This document shows, one piece after another, positions 13,830-14,587 of a DNA stretch of 14,587 bases. The position numbers and the translations under genes are program-made. The notes under the pieces are model-generated. The model worked only from the letters and a program-made list of their open reading frames with translations. It was not told where the DNA came from and searched no databases. How positions within the stretch are numbered: position 1 is the first letter of the stretch; each line of letters starts with the position of its first letter. Origin of the DNA: an uncultured Bacilli bacterium (GTDB taxonomy: Bacteria; Bacillota_I; Bacilli_A; ML615J-28; CAG-313). The stretch lies in NCBI GenBank assembly GCA_934098295.1, contig CAKONV010000030.1:1-14587 (forward strand), written 5' to 3'.

Positions 13830-13860
13830 TCCCACCTAGTATTTTTGACCCCTCTTTTTT
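13811..13860 (+). promoter_or_regulatory. transcription attenuator before the recombinase (module 2)
   Basis: An 18-nt arm (13811-13828) pairs with 13837-13854 (one A-C mismatch, several G-U pairs) and is followed by six T. It lies 26 nt before the recombinase start. Both modules share GAGGAGTCA as the start of the 5' arm. Confidence 0.8.
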
Positions 13861-13885
13861 GATAGAAAGTGAGGTTGATAAAAGT

Positions 13886-14527
13886 ATGAATGAAGAAAAG
13901 AAAATCGCAGGTATTTATAAAAGAGTTTCTACACTCGACCAAAAACGTGAGGGTTTTAGTTTACCTGAACAAGAAGAAAAATTAAAAGAGTTTTGTAAAT
14001 TTAAAGGTTATGAAGTTTATAAAATATATGAAGATGCAGGTATAAGTGCTAAAAATGATAAAAGACCAGCATATCAAGAAATGATGCAAGATGTTAAAGA
14101 TAAGAAAATAAATGTTATTGTTGCTTTTAAGTTAGATAGATTAACTCGTTCAGTTTATGATATTGAAAAACTTATGAAGTTTGTTAATGATTATGAATGT
14201 GATATTGATTGTATGGCTGATGAATCTAATACAACTACTTCAAATGGTAGAATGGTTATGAGAATAATGACTAGTGTTTCTCAAAATGAAATTGAAAAAT
14301 GTAGCGAAAGAACAAAGTTTGGTATGGTAGGTGCTATTAAGTCAGGACACATTCCAAATCGTGCTCCATTAGGTTTTACAAGAGATAATAAAAAGTTAGT
14401 GCCTGACCCTTTAACAAAAGATGTTATTGTTAGAGTATTCGATTTATATTTAGAGGGTAAATCTCATCAAACTATTGCTAATATATTTAACAAAGAAAAA
14501 GTTTTAGGAAAAACAAATGGTAGATGA
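13886..14527 (+). pseudogene. large serine recombinase, 3'-truncated (copy 2)
   Basis: The frame could open at TTG 13859, but ATG 13886 gives MNEEKKIAG, matching copy 1, and has an AGTGAGG site upstream, so I use it (213 aa). The catalytic domain is complete: S15 in YKRVSTLDQ, EGFSLPEQE, and FKLDRLTRSV. The recombinase domain begins (IPNRAPLGF, KDVIVRVFDLYLEGKSHQTIANIFN) and reaches KEKVLGKTN. Copy 1 continues there with WRDSTILNILENP; this copy reads GR and stops at TGA. No other frame after 14516 resembles the rest of a recombinase, so this is a junction and not a simple point mutation. The zinc ribbon and coiled coil are missing and the product should not integrate DNA. Confidence 0.8.
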
Positions 14528-14587
14528 CGCAAATAATGTAGTCGCAGATGAATTACTATTTACTAGTGATAGTGATTTCTTTAAAGA
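14517..14587 (+). CDS. unidentified reading frame running off the window
   Basis: From ATG 14517 an open frame of 23 full codons continues to the edge, acidic and protein-like (VDDANNVVADELLFTSDSDF). It overlaps the end of the truncated recombinase by 11 nt in another frame. AGGAA (14507-14511) could serve as a ribosome binding site. It may be a real gene start or the inside of a gene joined to the recombinase by rearrangement. I do not recognise it, and the visible piece is short. Confidence 0.35.
   Translation, partial: MVDDANNVVADELLFTSDSDFFK

Larger units (their letters stand above)
13192..14520 (+). mobile_element. second serine-recombinase module, 5' part of a diverged related element
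   Basis: In order it contains a palindrome, a dyad, a terminator, an 89-aa protein, a promoter, a leader peptide, an attenuator and a serine recombinase. The last six match the first module in kind, order and spacing while the sequences are clearly diverged, so this is a related element and not a recent duplication. The left limit is placed at the end of the membrane-protein gene and is uncertain. On the right the homology stops at about 14516, where an unrelated reading frame begins. Whether the AbiTii pair belongs to this element cannot be decided here. Confidence 0.55.

Noticed and set aside
2319..14527. Use of TGA as a sense codon (Mycoplasma-type code)
   Set aside because: TGA ends the AbiTii gene at the expected place, with the next gene overlapping it, and Trp codons in the core genes are TGG; no TGA occurs inside a recognisable conserved frame.
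1..14587. CRISPR array
   Set aside because: No regularly spaced direct repeats are seen; the only exact longer repeat is the pair of palindromes 737 bp apart.

Overview
The window is AT-rich, densely coded DNA of low-GC Gram-positive type. Evidence for this is Shine-Dalgarno sites of GGAGG type, extended -10 promoters, a T-box leader in front of ileS, U-tailed hairpin terminators and a Firmicutes-like tRNA-Thr. An uncultured gut Bacillota or Mollicutes relative is a reasonable guess, but the sequence does not prove the species. TAA is the usual stop, TGA also acts as a stop (end of the gene at 12372-13037), and Trp is TGG, so the standard bacterial code is likely.

Layout. (1) 1-1726 is core chromosome: a 46-residue membrane peptide, miaB, and tRNA-Thr(CGU). 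(2) About 1727-8026 looks like an integrative mobilizable element beside the tRNA. It holds a 90-aa protein of unknown function, an attenuator-controlled large serine recombinase, an oriT-like region, a MobV/Pre relaxase, and cargo: a coiled-coil CHAT (caspase-like) protease and a DUF1016 PD-(D/E)xK nuclease. Three genes in this element are interrupted: the recombinase by an in-frame TAA, the relaxase by a frameshift in a run of ten A plus a TAG, and the nuclease by a TAG. (3) 8027-12325 is core again: a T-box riboswitch, an ileS of IleRS2 type with a GVHH signature, a nucleoside phosphorylase and a terminator. (4) 12327-13191 is a two-gene unit: an AbiTii-domain protein overlapping a 54-aa single-pass membrane protein. 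(5) From about 13192 to the end is a second, diverged copy of the recombinase module (terminator, 89-aa protein, promoter, leader peptide, attenuator, recombinase). Its recombinase breaks off at about codon 212 against an unrelated reading frame.

How the parts relate. The two recombinase modules share one architecture. In each, a strong promoter drives a 22-25 codon leader ORF whose 3' part is the 5' arm of an intrinsic terminator, directly before the recombinase. Recombinase expression should therefore depend on leader translation. The CHAT/nuclease pair and the AbiTii/membrane pair are both plausible anti-phage cargo. In the second pair, the C-terminus of the AbiTii protein and the N-terminus of the membrane peptide carry the same short Gly/Asn motif, which suggests the two ends pair or co-assemble. 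This is the best candidate here for an undescribed system. A perfect 21-bp palindrome occurs inside and just after the nuclease gene and independently points to CAG as the ancestral codon now read as TAG.
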